In this document: positions 8,240-17,057 of the stretch, in pieces | Position numbering within the stretch: position 1 is the stretch's first letter | Layout: each line of letters starts with the position of its first letter | Notes under the pieces: model-generated | The model's database searches: none | What the model saw: only the letters and a program-made list of their open reading frames with translations | Told to the model about the DNA's origin: nothing | Assembly: GCF_036226605.1 (NCBI RefSeq) | Contig: NZ_CP109000.1 | Location: forward strand, 7,126,501 to 7,190,500 | Length of the DNA: 64,000 bases | Source of the DNA: Streptomyces sp. NBC_00704 | GTDB lineage: Bacteria > Actinomycetota > Actinomycetes > Streptomycetales > Streptomycetaceae | Reading direction: 5' to 3' | Position numbers and translations under genes: made by a program

Positions 8240-8794
8240 ATGGACTTTCTCTGTTACCACCGTGACCGGCCGGGTTCCCTGGCGCTGCGTGAGCAGCTGA
8301 TCGAAGCGCACTGGTCCTACATGGACGGTTTCGCGAAGGAGCTGATCGCCCGGGGCCCGACCCTCGCGGACGACGGCGAGACGCCCACCGGCAGCGTGCA
8401 CATCCTCGACCTGCCCGGCCCCGCGGCGGCCCGCGCCTTCGCCTTCGACGAGCCGAACCACCAGGCCGGCGCCTACCGGGACGTGCTGCTGCGACGGTGG
8501 CGCAACACTCTGGGGCGCACCATGTGGGACTTCCCCGGCGGCCGGACCGGCGGCAACCGGTATCTGGTGCTCGGCTTCGGCGCGGGGGAGGGCGCCGACC
8601 TCGTGGCGCCGCCCGGCCGGGACGACGACCTGATCGCCCACGGGCCGCTGCTGTCCGACGACGGCGCCACCTGGCTCGGGACGGCGGTGCTGCTCCAGGC
8701 GTCGGATCCGGAGGCGGCGCGCGCCGTCCTCACCCAGGACCGGTACGCCGCCATCGAGGTGCACAACTGGCGGTTCGGCGGGCGGCCCTCCTGA
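8240..8794 (+). CDS. YCII-related (YciI-like) protein, two tandem domains
   Basis: A 184-residue cytoplasmic protein. The first half (MDFLCYHRDRPGS... HWSYMDGFAKELIARGPTL) has the YCII pattern with the His and Asp usually thought catalytic. The second half (RYLVLGFGAG... LIAHGPLLSDDG) repeats the motif more loosely, so it appears to be an internal duplication. YCII proteins fold like ferredoxins and act in several hydrolytic or dehydrating reactions; the substrate is unknown. I use the ATG at 8240; a TTG six bases earlier is also in frame. No good ribosome site is visible. Confidence 0.75.
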   Translation: MDFLCYHRDRPGSLALREQLIEAHWSYMDGFAKELIARGPTLADDGETPTGSVHILDLPGPAAARAFAFDEPNHQAGAYRDVLLRRWRNTLGRTMWDFPGGRTGGNRYLVLGFGAGEGADLVAPPGRDDDLIAHGPLLSDDGATWLGTAVLLQASDPEAARAVLTQDRYAAIEVHNWRFGGRPS

Positions 8795-9043
8795 CGAGGC
8801 GCGCGGGCCGGTGCCGGGCCGTCGGCCGGACGGACCGGAACCGGCCGGTACCGGCGCGTCGCCGGTGACGTCCGGCCCTCCTTCGTTATACCGTTGTGAT
8901 CAGCAGTCGTGGTTCCGAAGTCCCGTTCGCCCGTGATTGCCCTCACGGGCGTCCCTGCTGTTCAGCGTCTCTCCGGACCAGGGCGATCACCTCCCGGTCA
9001 CGCAGGGTGCGTGTCCGGTCCCCCCTCCCCGAAGGAGACGGTC

Positions 9044-9247
9044 ATGGCCAAGGGCACTGTGAAGTGGTTCAACAGCGAGAAGGGCTTCGGCTTCATCGAG
9101 CAGGAGGGCGGCGGCCCCGACGTCTTCGCCCACTACTCCAACATCGCCAGCCAGGGGTTCCGCGAGCTGCAGGAAGGCCAGAAGGTCGAGTTCGACGTGA
9201 CCCAGGGCCAGAAGGGCCCGCAGGCGGAGAACATCCGCCCCGCCTGA
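9044..9247 (+). CDS. Cold-shock protein (CspA family)
   Basis: A 67-residue single cold-shock domain, starting MAKGTVKWFNSEKGFGFIEQ, with RNP1-like KGFGFIEQ (about residues 13-20) and RNP2-like VFAHYS. It binds single-stranded RNA/DNA and acts as an RNA chaperone. GAAGGAGA precedes the ATG. A gene-free leader of up to about 250 bases lies upstream, fitting a structured cold-shock 5' UTR, and a perfect terminator follows within 15 bases. Confidence 0.96.
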   Translation: MAKGTVKWFNSEKGFGFIEQEGGGPDVFAHYSNIASQGFRELQEGQKVEFDVTQGQKGPQAENIRPA

Positions 9248-9260
9248 CGCTCACCCCCAC

Positions 9261-9295
9261 GGGCCCGGCCCTCCCCACGCGGGAGGGCCGGGCCC
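9261..9295 (+). terminator. Perfect 15-bp hairpin after the cold-shock gene
   Basis: GGGCCCGGCCCTCCC (9261-9275) pairs fully with GGGAGGGCCGGGCCC (9281-9295) across a 5-nt loop, 13 bases after the stop. Confidence 0.92.
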
Positions 9296-9447
9296 GCCTG
9301 TATGCGGCCGGACGGCCCGGCGGGCGTACTCAGCCGGACTGAGTACGTTCCCCCATGCCGGGCGCATCCTCACGGCGCGAGGATCGGTGCAGCGGCGGAC
9401 GCCACGGACGCCGGCCGGATCCAGTTGAGACAGTTGCGGAGAAACTC

Positions 9448-9900
9448 GTGTCCCGACGCATGGCCCTCACCGTCGCCGCCGGCGCTGCCGTCCTCGTGGG
9501 CGCAGGCGCGTACGCACTCGCCTACGCCGGCGAGCAGCCCCCGGCGCTGACCCACGCCACCGCCCGTTACACCGCCCCCGCGGCCGGCCACGACGGCTCG
9601 CTGACCTTCACGGCCTACGTGACGACGTCCTCCGGCGTCGACGACGTGAAGGTGCTGGCCTGGCCGCAGAACTCGTCGCTCGCCGAGCACGAGCCGACCG
9701 CGAAGGAGATGGCCGAGGCGGAGCCCGCCGTCTGCAAGCCCTTCAGGAAGCACACCGCGATCTGCACCTACGGCGTCAGGACCACGGCTTCCGACGCCGG
9801 GTCGTCGCCGCGCGGCGTCTGGCACGTCGCCGTGCTGGCCACCGCACAGAACGGCACCCGCACGCTCGACACCAGGGCGGCCGACTTCCTCGTCAAGTGA
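9448..9900 (+). CDS. DUF5707-type secreted or membrane-anchored protein
   Basis: A 150-residue exported protein of unknown function. Basic VSRRMALT is followed by a hydrophobic helix (about residues 6-24), then a beta-rich domain (TARYTAPAAGHDGSLTFTAYVTTSSGVDDVKVLAWP) with a conserved Cys pair (AVCKPF, AICTYG). This is the pattern of the DUF5707 family of streptomycetes. I chose the GTG at 9448 because GGAGAAA lies 3 bases before it and the signal then starts correctly; the next in-frame ATG is at 9460. Confidence 0.75.
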   Translation: MSRRMALTVAAGAAVLVGAGAYALAYAGEQPPALTHATARYTAPAAGHDGSLTFTAYVTTSSGVDDVKVLAWPQNSSLAEHEPTAKEMAEAEPAVCKPFRKHTAICTYGVRTTASDAGSSPRGVWHVAVLATAQNGTRTLDTRAADFLVK

Positions 9901-10007
9901 CCAGCCTCCGCAGGCCACTTCGCCCGGCCCGCGCGGCACGGACGCCGGTCGCCGTCCGCCGGGCGGCAGCCTTCCCACCCGTCCGCGCCGCAGCGTGCCG
10001 GACCCGT

Positions 10008-10379
10008 TCAGCGGCCGGCGATCCAGCGGCGGACGGCGTCGTTGACGGTGTCGTCGAGGCCGCTCAACGTCTCCACCGCGTGCAGGTCGCCGGGCGCGGG
10101 CGCGACTCCGGCCCGGATGAGCGCCGCGTGCAGCTCCAGGCGCCGCCGGTCGGCGGGGGCCACCGCCGACGGCAGCCGCCGGCCCGGGTCAGGGGCGGGC
10201 CACAGCGGCTCCTCCTCGGCGGCCCGTCCCTGCGGCGGCACCCGCCAGTCCTCGTCCCCCCACTGCTCTCCCGCCTCCGTCCCCTCCAGGGTCGTCCGCG
10301 CGTCGAAACCGCAGCGGTAGGGGTCGAGGATCAGCTCGGGCACCGTGACGGCGGTCGGTGAATACTGCCAGTCCCGCAT
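10008..10379 (-). CDS. Hypothetical protein
   Basis: A 123-residue soluble protein starting MRDWQYSPTAVTVPELILD, Asp/Glu- and Trp-rich in the middle and helical at the end (LHAVETLSGLDDTVNDAVRRWIAGR). I recognise no domain. GGAGGTTGT precedes the ATG, and codon usage is normal. It runs in the same direction as the next two genes upstream on the strand (10583-12391), about 200 bases away. Confidence 0.7.
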   Translation of the reverse strand: MRDWQYSPTAVTVPELILDPYRCGFDARTTLEGTEAGEQWGDEDWRVPPQGRAAEEEPLWPAPDPGRRLPSAVAPADRRRLELHAALIRAGVAPAPGDLHAVETLSGLDDTVNDAVRRWIAGR

Positions 10380-10582
10380 ACAACCTCCAGCGTTCGGCGT
10401 TCGCTTGCTGTCCAGGAGGCCGCCCGCCCGCCGGCAGTTGCAGGACCGGCGGCGAACCACCCGAACGCCCCCAAACCCATCTCGTCACACCGCCACGGAG
10501 ATGGACCGGGCGAAGCCGGAACTCCCGTACCCAAGAAGCCCGCACGCCCGCCCATCTCCAGCGTTCACGCGGGCCACGACTC

Positions 10583-11770
10583 CTAGTCGCCGCCGTCACC
10601 CCCGCCCCCGTCGCCCCCGCCGCCGTCGTCTCCGCCGCCGTGGCCTTCGCCTGCGTCCCCGCCGTCGGATCCCCAGCCGTCGCCGCCGCCGGACTCGTTG
10701 TCGTGGACGCTCGTGCCCAGGTTGGAGAACCAGGGGCGGTCCCACCCCTCGTCGAAGGCGACGGGCTCGCCCCCGCTCACCGGGCGCCGCTGCGACGGGA
10801 ACCGCGCCAGCCCCGTCGTGTCACCGAGCCCGAAGGCGACGGCGAAGACCTGCGCCATGACGGCGTCCAGCGGGTCGGCGCTCTCGTACTCCACGGGGGT
10901 GAGCGGCAGCAGCACCGTGCCCGGCTCGAACGAAGGCCGGCGCGGCGGCCTGGTCAGCAGGGCGACACGGCGGTCGTCGCGCAGCAGCCGGGACGTCAGC
11001 GCATCCTCGCGGCGCAGCGCCCAGTGCCGTCCCGGCAGCCGCACATCCACGGAACTCTTCGACTTGCGCAGCTTCTTCCGCAGCGTGAGTTCCGCCGCGA
11101 CGTCGTCCACCGTCAGGCGCAGACCGCGGGAGGGGTCGCCGGCGTGGGGGGAGGGGAAGCCGTGCGGAGCCCGGATGCGCACGACGGGGGCGTGCGGCCC
11201 CCAGACGTCCACCCGCACCAGACGCCGGTCCACGGCGACGGCGATCGGCCCGGCCGGGCCCGGGGCGAACCGCCGGGCGATCCACAGCGGCACCTGTTCG
11301 GCCCGGGCACGTTCCGCCAGCGCGGCCACCTGGGCGGGCCCGCCGCACCGGCGCACCGCCAACTCTCCGAGCGTGCGGGCGAACCGGGCCGTCTGCCGCA
11401 CTCTCACCAGCATGGTGGTGCCGGTGACGCGGGTGACGGGCACCACCCCCGCGCCCTGCGCGAGCCCGTCCAGCGCACGTTCGGTCCCGCCGCCTCCGAG
11501 CCAGCGACCGCGCTGGAACGCCTCGGCCATGGCGGCGAGGTTCACCTCGGTCAACGGCGTCGTCCTGCCGCCGTCGCGCAACCGGTCCCCGGTCAGTTCC
11601 ACCAGCCGTGCCAGCGGGTTCCAGGACCGTTCGCCGTAGAGCACCTCGTCCACCACTGCCCCCGTATACGCGTGCCGTTCACCGGCTCCCACCTTCACAC
11701 ACCCGTGCGGCGCCCCGTCACGGGGGCGGGCCGGTCCGGGAACGCGCCCGAGACCGCGCGGGAAGCGCAC
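10583..11770 (-). CDS. Hypothetical protein with Gly/Asp-rich C-terminal tail
   Basis: Up to 395 residues with no recognised domain. The body is a globular alpha/beta region with a conserved-looking basic segment (ELTLRKKLRKSKSSVDVRLPG). The last 45 residues are almost only Gly and Asp with a few His, Glu and Ser, which suggests a flexible acidic, possibly metal-binding tail. The start is uncertain: GTG at 11770 is the furthest upstream, with others at 11698 and near 11653; none has a convincing ribosome site. It ends a two-gene unit with the TerD gene, 36 bases upstream, so a link to the tellurite/stress TerD network is possible but unproven. Confidence 0.65.
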   Translation of the reverse strand: MRFPRGLGRVPGPARPRDGAPHGCVKVGAGERHAYTGAVVDEVLYGERSWNPLARLVELTGDRLRDGGRTTPLTEVNLAAMAEAFQRGRWLGGGGTERALDGLAQGAGVVPVTRVTGTTMLVRVRQTARFARTLGELAVRRCGGPAQVAALAERARAEQVPLWIARRFAPGPAGPIAVAVDRRLVRVDVWGPHAPVVRIRAPHGFPSPHAGDPSRGLRLTVDDVAAELTLRKKLRKSKSSVDVRLPGRHWALRREDALTSRLLRDDRRVALLTRPPRRPSFEPGTVLLPLTPVEYESADPLDAVMAQVFAVAFGLGDTTGLARFPSQRRPVSGGEPVAFDEGWDRPWFSNLGTSVHDNESGGGDGWGSDGGDAGEGHGGGDDGGGGDGGGGDGGD

Positions 11771-11806
11771 GGGGGACGTTGCCGGACGGCCTTCGCGGGC
11801 CCGGCC

Positions 11807-12391
11807 CTACTTGCTGACGGCGAAGCGCATCAGGGCGTGCTCGTCCCCCTGCTTGATCTTCCCCGTGACGTTGACGACTTCGAGCTTCCAACTCGCCCCG
11901 ACCCGGACGGCCTTGGCCACGGCGCAGCCGTTGTCCTGGGTCAACAGGCTCGGCCAGATGTCGGCGACCTGCTGGGAGCTGCCCCCGGTCGCGTCGTAGA
12001 CCTTGAAGCTGATGTTGCGGGCCTTCTGGAAGGAACTGCCCTTCTTGTACGCGGCGGCGACGAACACGATCGACGTGATCTGTGCCGGTATCCGCGCGAA
12101 CTCGACGGTCACCGTCTCGTCGTCCCCGTCGCCGTGGCCGGTCTGGTTGTCGCCGCTGTGCACGAGCGAGCCGTTGCCCATCGGGTCGAGGGAGTCGAGA
12201 CCCGCGAGGCGCACCGGGTCGCCGCCCTGCATGGCCACGGCGATCAGGTCCAGGTCGGTGCCGGACTTGCGGCGCAGCTTGCCGAGCACCCCGCCGCTGC
12301 TGCCGGCGGTGGGGTCCCAGGAGACCCCGATGGTCAGGCGCGTGACTCCGTCCAGGTCGGCCGGGCCGTCTTCCTTGGTGAGGGTGATCAT
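11807..12391 (-). CDS. TerD-family stress protein
   Basis: A 194-residue TerD/CABP-type beta-sandwich protein. The family pattern is clear: LTIGVSWDP near the start, KSGTDLDLIAVAM (Ca2+-binding DxD), NQTGHGDGDDETVTV (the usual NxTGxGxGDDE motif) and SIVFVAAAY. These proteins bind calcium and belong to a phage, tellurite and stress-response network conserved in actinomycetes, often in several copies. It starts with ATG after GGATGAG. It precedes the Gly/Asp-tailed gene in a probable operon and is divergent from a methyltransferase. Confidence 0.93.
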   Translation of the reverse strand: MITLTKEDGPADLDGVTRLTIGVSWDPTAGSSGGVLGKLRRKSGTDLDLIAVAMQGGDPVRLAGLDSLDPMGNGSLVHSGDNQTGHGDGDDETVTVEFARIPAQITSIVFVAAAYKKGSSFQKARNISFKVYDATGGSSQQVADIWPSLLTQDNGCAVAKAVRVGASWKLEVVNVTGKIKQGDEHALMRFAVSK

Positions 12392-12631
12392 CTGTGGCTC
12401 ATCCTTTTACGTGAAGGGACTACAACACGCAGAGCGCGCCGGAGGCCTTTCCGGTTCCCGCGTCCCCCCGCGACCTCGGCGCGCGAGCGTGCACGCCGGG
12501 CGTGAGCACGCCGCCTCGACAGGCGCCGTTGCGTGGAATCTTCATGGCGTAGCGAATTGTCCGTATCCCTGCGGCTTCGATTCGGAGATCCTATGCTGAC
12601 CACGAAATAGGACGATCTGGGGGGTTGCCCG

Positions 12632-13393
12632 ATGCAGGCAGCAGGCAGGGCAGTGAAGTCCGGAGCCAGGCGGCTCCTGGGACGCGCCGGATTCGACATC
12701 GTGCGCAGCGGCGACAACCGGGGCGGCGTCGACGACTTCCTCCCCTTCGAGCCCACGATGCGGGCCGCCCGGGCGTCCGGTCTGTCGGTCGGCGACCACA
12801 TCGACACGGTGATGAACGGGACGCCCGGCGCCACCCAGTCGACCATCGACGAACTGCGTGCCCTCGGCGTCTACGCCGACCGCCCGGCCTCGGTGCTGGA
12901 GATCGGCCCCGGATCGGGGCGGTACCTGGAGAAGACGCTGAAGGAGTGCTCACCGGACCGCTACGAGATCTACGAGACGGCGGCGCCCTGGGCCGGGTAC
13001 CTGGTGGAGACGTTCGGCGTGATCGCCCGGCCGACCGCGGGGTGCAGTCTCGCCCCGACACCCGACGCCACCGTCGACCTCGTCCAGGCGCACAAGGTGT
13101 TCAACACCGTGACCTTCCTCTGCGCCTCCCGCTACTTCTTCGAGATGGCACGTGTCACGCGCCCCGGCGGCCGCATCGTCTTCGACGTCATGACGGAGAC
13201 CTGCCTCGACCCGGACGCGGTGCGCACCTGGGCGACACAGGGCGGCGAGGGGCACGGCTCCTATCCGGCCGCCATGCCCCGCCGGGCCTGCGTGGACCTC
13301 TTCGCGACCCTCGGCTGCACCCTGGAGGCCGGCTTCCTGGCGCCCATGGGCGTCGCCACCACCGAGGTCCTCGTGTTCCGGAAGGCGGGCTGA
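12632..13393 (+). CDS. Class I SAM-dependent methyltransferase
   Basis: A 253-residue cytoplasmic enzyme with motif I VLEIGPGSGRY (about residues 87-97), an acidic post-I region, and a motif IV/V area at DLVQAHKVFNTVTF. The RPGGRIVFDVMTE strand is typical of motif VI. The N-terminus (GRAVKSGARRLLGRAGFDIVR) resembles that of FkbM-adjacent or sugar-linked methyltransferases, but the substrate is unknown. The ATG follows GGGGGGTTGCCCG, a weak ribosome site. Confidence 0.85.
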   Translation: MQAAGRAVKSGARRLLGRAGFDIVRSGDNRGGVDDFLPFEPTMRAARASGLSVGDHIDTVMNGTPGATQSTIDELRALGVYADRPASVLEIGPGSGRYLEKTLKECSPDRYEIYETAAPWAGYLVETFGVIARPTAGCSLAPTPDATVDLVQAHKVFNTVTFLCASRYFFEMARVTRPGGRIVFDVMTETCLDPDAVRTWATQGGEGHGSYPAAMPRRACVDLFATLGCTLEAGFLAPMGVATTEVLVFRKAG

Positions 13394-13478
13394 GCGGTCG
13401 TCCGGACCGGCCCGTCCCTTCCGGCGGGGCCGGGCCGCGGCGTGGGTCCGGTGGGTCGAGAGCCGGTGTTGCGCCCGG

Positions 13479-14444
13479 TCAGCGCACCCGGCCGCGGGGT
13501 TTCAGGGGTACCGGCGGGAGTTCCGGGGCGCGCAGCGGGGCCCCGTCGTAGCCGGTCACTTCGCCGAACCGTGTCCCCTTCGTCCAGTCCTCGCGGGCCT
13601 GTTCGATCTCGGCCTGGGTGCGGCCGACGAAGTTCCACCACATGACGAGCTCCTCCTCGAACGGTTCGCCGCCGAGCAGCATCAGGCCCGCGTCCGACTC
13701 GGCCCGCAGGGGCAGTTCGGTGCGGCCGCAGCCGAGGTACAGCATGGAGCCGGGGAGGACGGGGACGCCGTCCACGTGCACCTCGCCGGACATGGACAGG
13801 ACGCCGTACTCGAAGTCGGGCTCCAGCGGCAGCCGGACGTCGGCGCCCCGGGCGAGGGCGAGGTCGGCGCCCACGATGGGGCTGTACGCGGTTCCGGGTG
13901 ACGTGGCGCCGTCGAGGTCGCCGAGGAGGACGGTGGCGGTGAGGCCGGGCGCGTCGACGGTGGGCAGGCCGGCGTGGTGCTCGAAGCGGGGGTCCGTGTG
14001 ACGGTGCGCGTCCGGCAGCGCCACCCACAGCTGCGCGCCGTGCAGGAGGCGGGCGTGCGCCCGCGGACTCTCCTCGGAGTGGCTGATGGCGCGCCCCGAG
14101 GTCATCAGGCCGAGTTCGCGCGGCCGGATGGTCTGGAGGCTGCCGGTCGAGTCGCGGTGCAGCACCTCGCCCTCGTGGAGCCAGCTGACCGTCTGGAGGC
14201 CCATGTGGGGATGCGGCGGGACCTGCATGCCGGGTTCGTCGGCGATGTCGTCGGGGCCGTAGTGGTCGACGAAGGCCCAGGCGCCGATCATGCGACGGCC
14301 GAGGTTGGGCAGCAGCCGGCGCACCTCGGTCGACGCGCCGAGTGTCACATGGCGGGGGCTCAGCAGCTCGCGGACGGGTTCGGCGACGACGAATCCGCGG
14401 CCGCCGCACACGCTCGGCACGGGCGAGCGGTCAAGGTTGCTCAT
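13479..14444 (-). CDS. Pirin-family protein (bicupin)
   Basis: A 321-residue two-cupin protein. Pirin signatures are the metal-binding VPPHPHMGLQTVSW (about residues 75-88) and ISHSEESP (about 120-127). Pirins bind Fe or other metals; some show quercetinase activity and others act as redox-responsive cofactors, including control of pyruvate flux in some bacteria. It is transcribed alone and convergent with the methyltransferase. Confidence 0.93.
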   Translation of the reverse strand: MSNLDRSPVPSVCGGRGFVVAEPVRELLSPRHVTLGASTEVRRLLPNLGRRMIGAWAFVDHYGPDDIADEPGMQVPPHPHMGLQTVSWLHEGEVLHRDSTGSLQTIRPRELGLMTSGRAISHSEESPRAHARLLHGAQLWVALPDAHRHTDPRFEHHAGLPTVDAPGLTATVLLGDLDGATSPGTAYSPIVGADLALARGADVRLPLEPDFEYGVLSMSGEVHVDGVPVLPGSMLYLGCGRTELPLRAESDAGLMLLGGEPFEEELVMWWNFVGRTQAEIEQAREDWTKGTRFGEVTGYDGAPLRAPELPPVPLKPRGRVR

Positions 14445-14521
14445 GCGGTCAACCTAGCGCTCGCACCGAGACGCCGGGGCGGGGCGGCGGTCCGGCGGCG
14501 GCCGGTGAGCCCACCCGTCCA

Positions 14522-14541
14522 CCGTCCGTCCGTCCGTCCGT
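14522..14541. repeat. CCGT tetranucleotide repeat x5
   Basis: Five exact CCGT copies abut the stop codon of the next gene. Slippage here would not alter that protein, since the repeat lies just beyond its TGA. Confidence 0.85.
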
Positions 14542-15029
14542 CAGTCGGTCAGGGCGGCGGCGAGTTCCTTGGTCGCGCGCTGTATCTCGCTGTCGGGTTC
14601 GGCCGGCAGCTGGCGCAGGACGTCGCGCTGGGCGCGGACGGCGTGACGGGCCGCGCGCTCCCAGGCCACGTAGTTGTCCGGATGGTGCAGCAGCTTGGGG
14701 TACGCGACGGCCGTGGTCTCCCACTGCCGGGCGTCGGCGATGCTCTTCAGCAGGCGCAGGATCTGCGCACGGCAGGTGACCTGGGGGAGGCGGACGAGTT
14801 CCCAGAGGAAGGGCACCGTCGCCGCCGTGGCCTCGTCCACGACGAACCCGAACTGGCAGATGCGTCGCCGGAGTTGGCCGAACGCCGAGTCGGCGCTGAC
14901 AGCGTCGCCCCGGGCCAGGGTGGTGAGCAGGACGGGGATGCCCGCGGCGGATCCGGTGGAGTCCTTGATCTCGGGCCACGGCACGTGTCCCAGGTCCGCG
15001 AGCGGTGCGGTTCTCTTCGTGGCAGTCAT
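14541..15029 (-). CDS. Hypothetical helical (HEAT-like) protein
   Basis: A 162-residue, mostly alpha-helical protein with repeats suggestive of ARM/HEAT helices (ATVPFLWELVRLPQVTCRAQ, then ILRLLKSIADARQWETTAVA). No catalytic motif is seen. It starts 26 bases after the stop of the HATPase gene and is probably cotranscribed, so it may be part of that signalling pair. The ATG at 15029 lacks a strong ribosome site. Confidence 0.7.
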   Translation of the reverse strand: MTATKRTAPLADLGHVPWPEIKDSTGSAAGIPVLLTTLARGDAVSADSAFGQLRRRICQFGFVVDEATAATVPFLWELVRLPQVTCRAQILRLLKSIADARQWETTAVAYPKLLHHPDNYVAWERAARHAVRAQRDVLRQLPAEPDSEIQRATKELAAALTD

Positions 15030-15055
15030 GTCCGGTGTCTGGTGGGGGTCGTGGA

Positions 15056-15517
15056 TCAGGGCAGGTGGCGGGTCGGCAGCATGGCCCAGACGGTCTTGCC
15101 CACCGGGCAGCGGCGGGTCCAGCCCCAGTGTTCGGAGAGGGCCTCGACGATGTGCAGTCCGCGGCCGTGCTCCAGGAGGCTGTCCCCGGGGTGCGGGTAG
15201 ACGGGCAGGCTGTCGCTCGGATCGGTGACGGCGCACACGAGGTGGGAGCGGCGCAGGGTGAGCCTGAGCCGTACCCGGCACCGGTCCGCCGAGGTGTGCG
15301 GGAGCCCGTGCAGCACCGCGTTGGCGGCCAGTTCCGTGACGACGGTGAGCGCGTCGTCGGTGCAGTGGTCCAGGGACCAGTGGTCGAGTGTGCGGTGGGT
15401 GAAGTCGCGCGCCTGGGCGAACTCCTCGCGGCTGCCCGCGAGGTCCAGGGCGGCGGTTCTGGGCGAGTCGCGGACGAAGACGGACCCGGGACTCCGGAAC
15501 TGCGCAGGTGATGGCAC
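15056..15517 (-). CDS. Anti-sigma-type ATP-binding protein (HATPase_c_2)
   Basis: A 153-residue GHKL ATPase of the RsbW/SpoIIAB-like group common in streptomycetes. The N box is TVVTELAANAVLHG; G boxes are VTDPSDSLP and EHGRGLHIVEALSEHWGW. Such proteins bind ATP and usually serve as anti-sigma or switch kinases. I chose the GTG at 15517 because AGGGAGA lies 6 bases upstream; an ATG at 15574 is in frame but has no ribosome site. It is divergent from the DUF397/XRE genes, a recurring Streptomyces arrangement. Confidence 0.88.
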   Translation of the reverse strand: MPSPAQFRSPGSVFVRDSPRTAALDLAGSREEFAQARDFTHRTLDHWSLDHCTDDALTVVTELAANAVLHGLPHTSADRCRVRLRLTLRRSHLVCAVTDPSDSLPVYPHPGDSLLEHGRGLHIVEALSEHWGWTRRCPVGKTVWAMLPTRHLP

Positions 15518-15604
15518 GGGGCATCTCCCTGAGACGACGTCAGGACAGTGGGCCGGAAGGGCGGTTGACGGCATGGCTATTATCCACGCTGAAGAGGCCC
15601 TCGT

Positions 15605-15624
15605 GCAATTTCACGGGAAATTGC
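15605..15624. promoter_or_regulatory. Inverted repeat GCAATTT-n6-AAATTGC
   Basis: Perfect 7-bp arms with a 6-bp spacer, AT-rich in GC-rich surroundings, 24 bases before the DUF397 start and within the divergent promoter region. It is a good operator candidate for the XRE regulator encoded just downstream. Confidence 0.65.
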
Positions 15625-15647
15625 GCGCACGGAACGAGGAGAGTGCA

Positions 15648-15878
15648 ATGTCGTCAGTGCCGAACGGAGTGCGGGCCAGCTCGCTGGGCGTCCGCTGGCT
15701 CAAGAGCAGTCACAGCAACGCCGAGGGCAACTGCGTCGAGGTCGCGGCCCTGGAGGGCGGAGGGGTGGCCCTGCGCAACTCCCGTGATCCCGACGGCCCG
15801 GCGCTGGTGTACACGCCGGCCGAGGTCGCCGCGTTCGTGGCGGGGGCGAAGGGCGGGGAGTTCGACCATCTGGTGTGA
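15648..15878 (+). CDS. DUF397 small protein (partner of XRE regulator)
   Basis: A 76-residue DUF397 protein with the family hallmarks WLKSSHSNAEGNCVEVA, VALRNSRDPDGPAL and a C-terminal FVAGAKGGEFDHL. DUF397 genes almost always sit next to XRE/DUF5753 regulators; such pairs affect antibiotic production and development in streptomycetes and may behave like modulator or antitoxin pairs. GAGGAGAG precedes the ATG. Upstream lies the 15605 inverted repeat. Confidence 0.95.
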   Translation: MSSVPNGVRASSLGVRWLKSSHSNAEGNCVEVAALEGGGVALRNSRDPDGPALVYTPAEVAAFVAGAKGGEFDHLV

Positions 15879-16096
15879 ACGTCGCGTGCGGACGGCGTGA
15901 GGACCCGGTGGGGGTTCCGTCGGCCCGGCGAATGCCGTGCCGGCCAGAGGGGTTGTGCGGGGGGACCGCCGAGCGCGAAGGGGTTCGACGGGGCGCGTTG
16001 GTGCTCGACGGAACCTCAATTCCCCTGCGGCGTGCGGCCGGAGGGGTTCGGATGCGATACTGCGGTCTGTCGTCTGCCGGTCCACGGGGAGTCAGG

Positions 16097-17011
16097 ATGT
16101 CTGTCGAGTCACCTCGCGTGTCCCGTCTCGAACCGTATCTGAACCGGGCCGAGCCCGCGCCGACCTTGCTGAAAATGCTGGTCGGCGTGCAGTTGGCCGG
16201 TATCCGTGAGGACGCCGGCTACACGCAGGACCAGGCCGCGCGCGCTCTCGGGTTCAGCCCGGCCAAGCTGTCGCGGATCGAGGCGGGCAAGGGGCGCAAG
16301 CCCCCGGTCGAGGCCGACGTGCGCGCCCTGCTGTCGCTGTACGGCACCGACGACCACGAGGCCTCGGTGCTGATCCAGCTGCTGCGGCAGGCGGGCCAGC
16401 CGGGATGGTGGCAGCGCTACGACAAGCGGCTGATGCCCGAGTGGTTCGACCGGCTGGTCGGACTGCAGGAGGCGGCCACGGCGATCCGCACCTTCGAGAT
16501 CCAGTACGTGCCCGGACTGCTGCAGACTCCCGCGTACGGGCGTGCCGTCGTGGAGCGAGGGCTCCCGTCGGCGACGTCACGGGAGGTCGAGCGCCGGGTG
16601 GAACTGCGGACCAGACGCACCGAACTGCTGCGGCGGCCGGACGCTCCACGGGTGTGGGCCGTCCTCGACGAGTCGGTGCTGCTGCGGGTGCTGGGCAGCC
16701 GGGACGTGATGCGCGAGCAGCTCACCCACCTCGTCGAGCTGGCCGCGCTGCCCCATGTCACCGTGCAGGTCGTGCCGTTGGACGTCACGCACGCCTCGGC
16801 GCCGGCCATACCGGTCACCTACCTGCGCTTCGGCGGCGCCGATCTGCCCGACGTCGTCTACCTGGAGCAGATCCGCAGCGCCACGTTCCTGGAGGACCGG
16901 GACGAGACGGAGGAGTACCGGGTGGCGCTCGACCGGCTGGCCGACGAGGCGCTCAACCCGCGTGACTCCGTGGCGCTGCTGGAGGCGACCGTGCGGCAGC
17001 GCTACCCCTGA
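16097..17011 (+). CDS. XRE-family regulator with DUF5753 domain
   Basis: A 304-residue DNA-binding protein. An XRE helix-turn-helix (about residues 35-75: LAGIREDAGYTQDQAARALG, then KLSRIEAGKG) is followed by DUF5753 (about 110-295), with its characteristic IRTFEIQYVPGLLQTPAYGRAV and VVYLEQIRSATFLED. This group includes WhiJ-like developmental regulators. The ATG at 16097 is preceded by GGGGAG. It lies 218 bases after DUF397 on the same strand; the gap holds no gene. Confidence 0.93.
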   Translation: MSVESPRVSRLEPYLNRAEPAPTLLKMLVGVQLAGIREDAGYTQDQAARALGFSPAKLSRIEAGKGRKPPVEADVRALLSLYGTDDHEASVLIQLLRQAGQPGWWQRYDKRLMPEWFDRLVGLQEAATAIRTFEIQYVPGLLQTPAYGRAVVERGLPSATSREVERRVELRTRRTELLRRPDAPRVWAVLDESVLLRVLGSRDVMREQLTHLVELAALPHVTVQVVPLDVTHASAPAIPVTYLRFGGADLPDVVYLEQIRSATFLEDRDETEEYRVALDRLADEALNPRDSVALLEATVRQRYP

Positions 17012-17020
17012 CGGCACAGC

Positions 17021-17040
17021 GCGCCCCGGCGGCGGGGCGC
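17021..17040. terminator. Bidirectional hairpin between convergent genes
   Basis: GCGCCCCG (17021-17028) pairs with CGGGGCGC (17033-17040) over a 4-nt loop. It lies midway between the XRE stop and the methyltransferase stop. Confidence 0.75.
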
Positions 17041-17057
17041 GAGCGCCGGACGGCTCC

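Noticed and set aside
6092..8764. An 890-codon minus-strand frame opposite and across the GH43 and YCII genes
   Set aside because: Out-of-frame shadow rich in Arg, Pro and His; the real GH43 gene shares the strand in another frame and has signal, domains and ribosome site.
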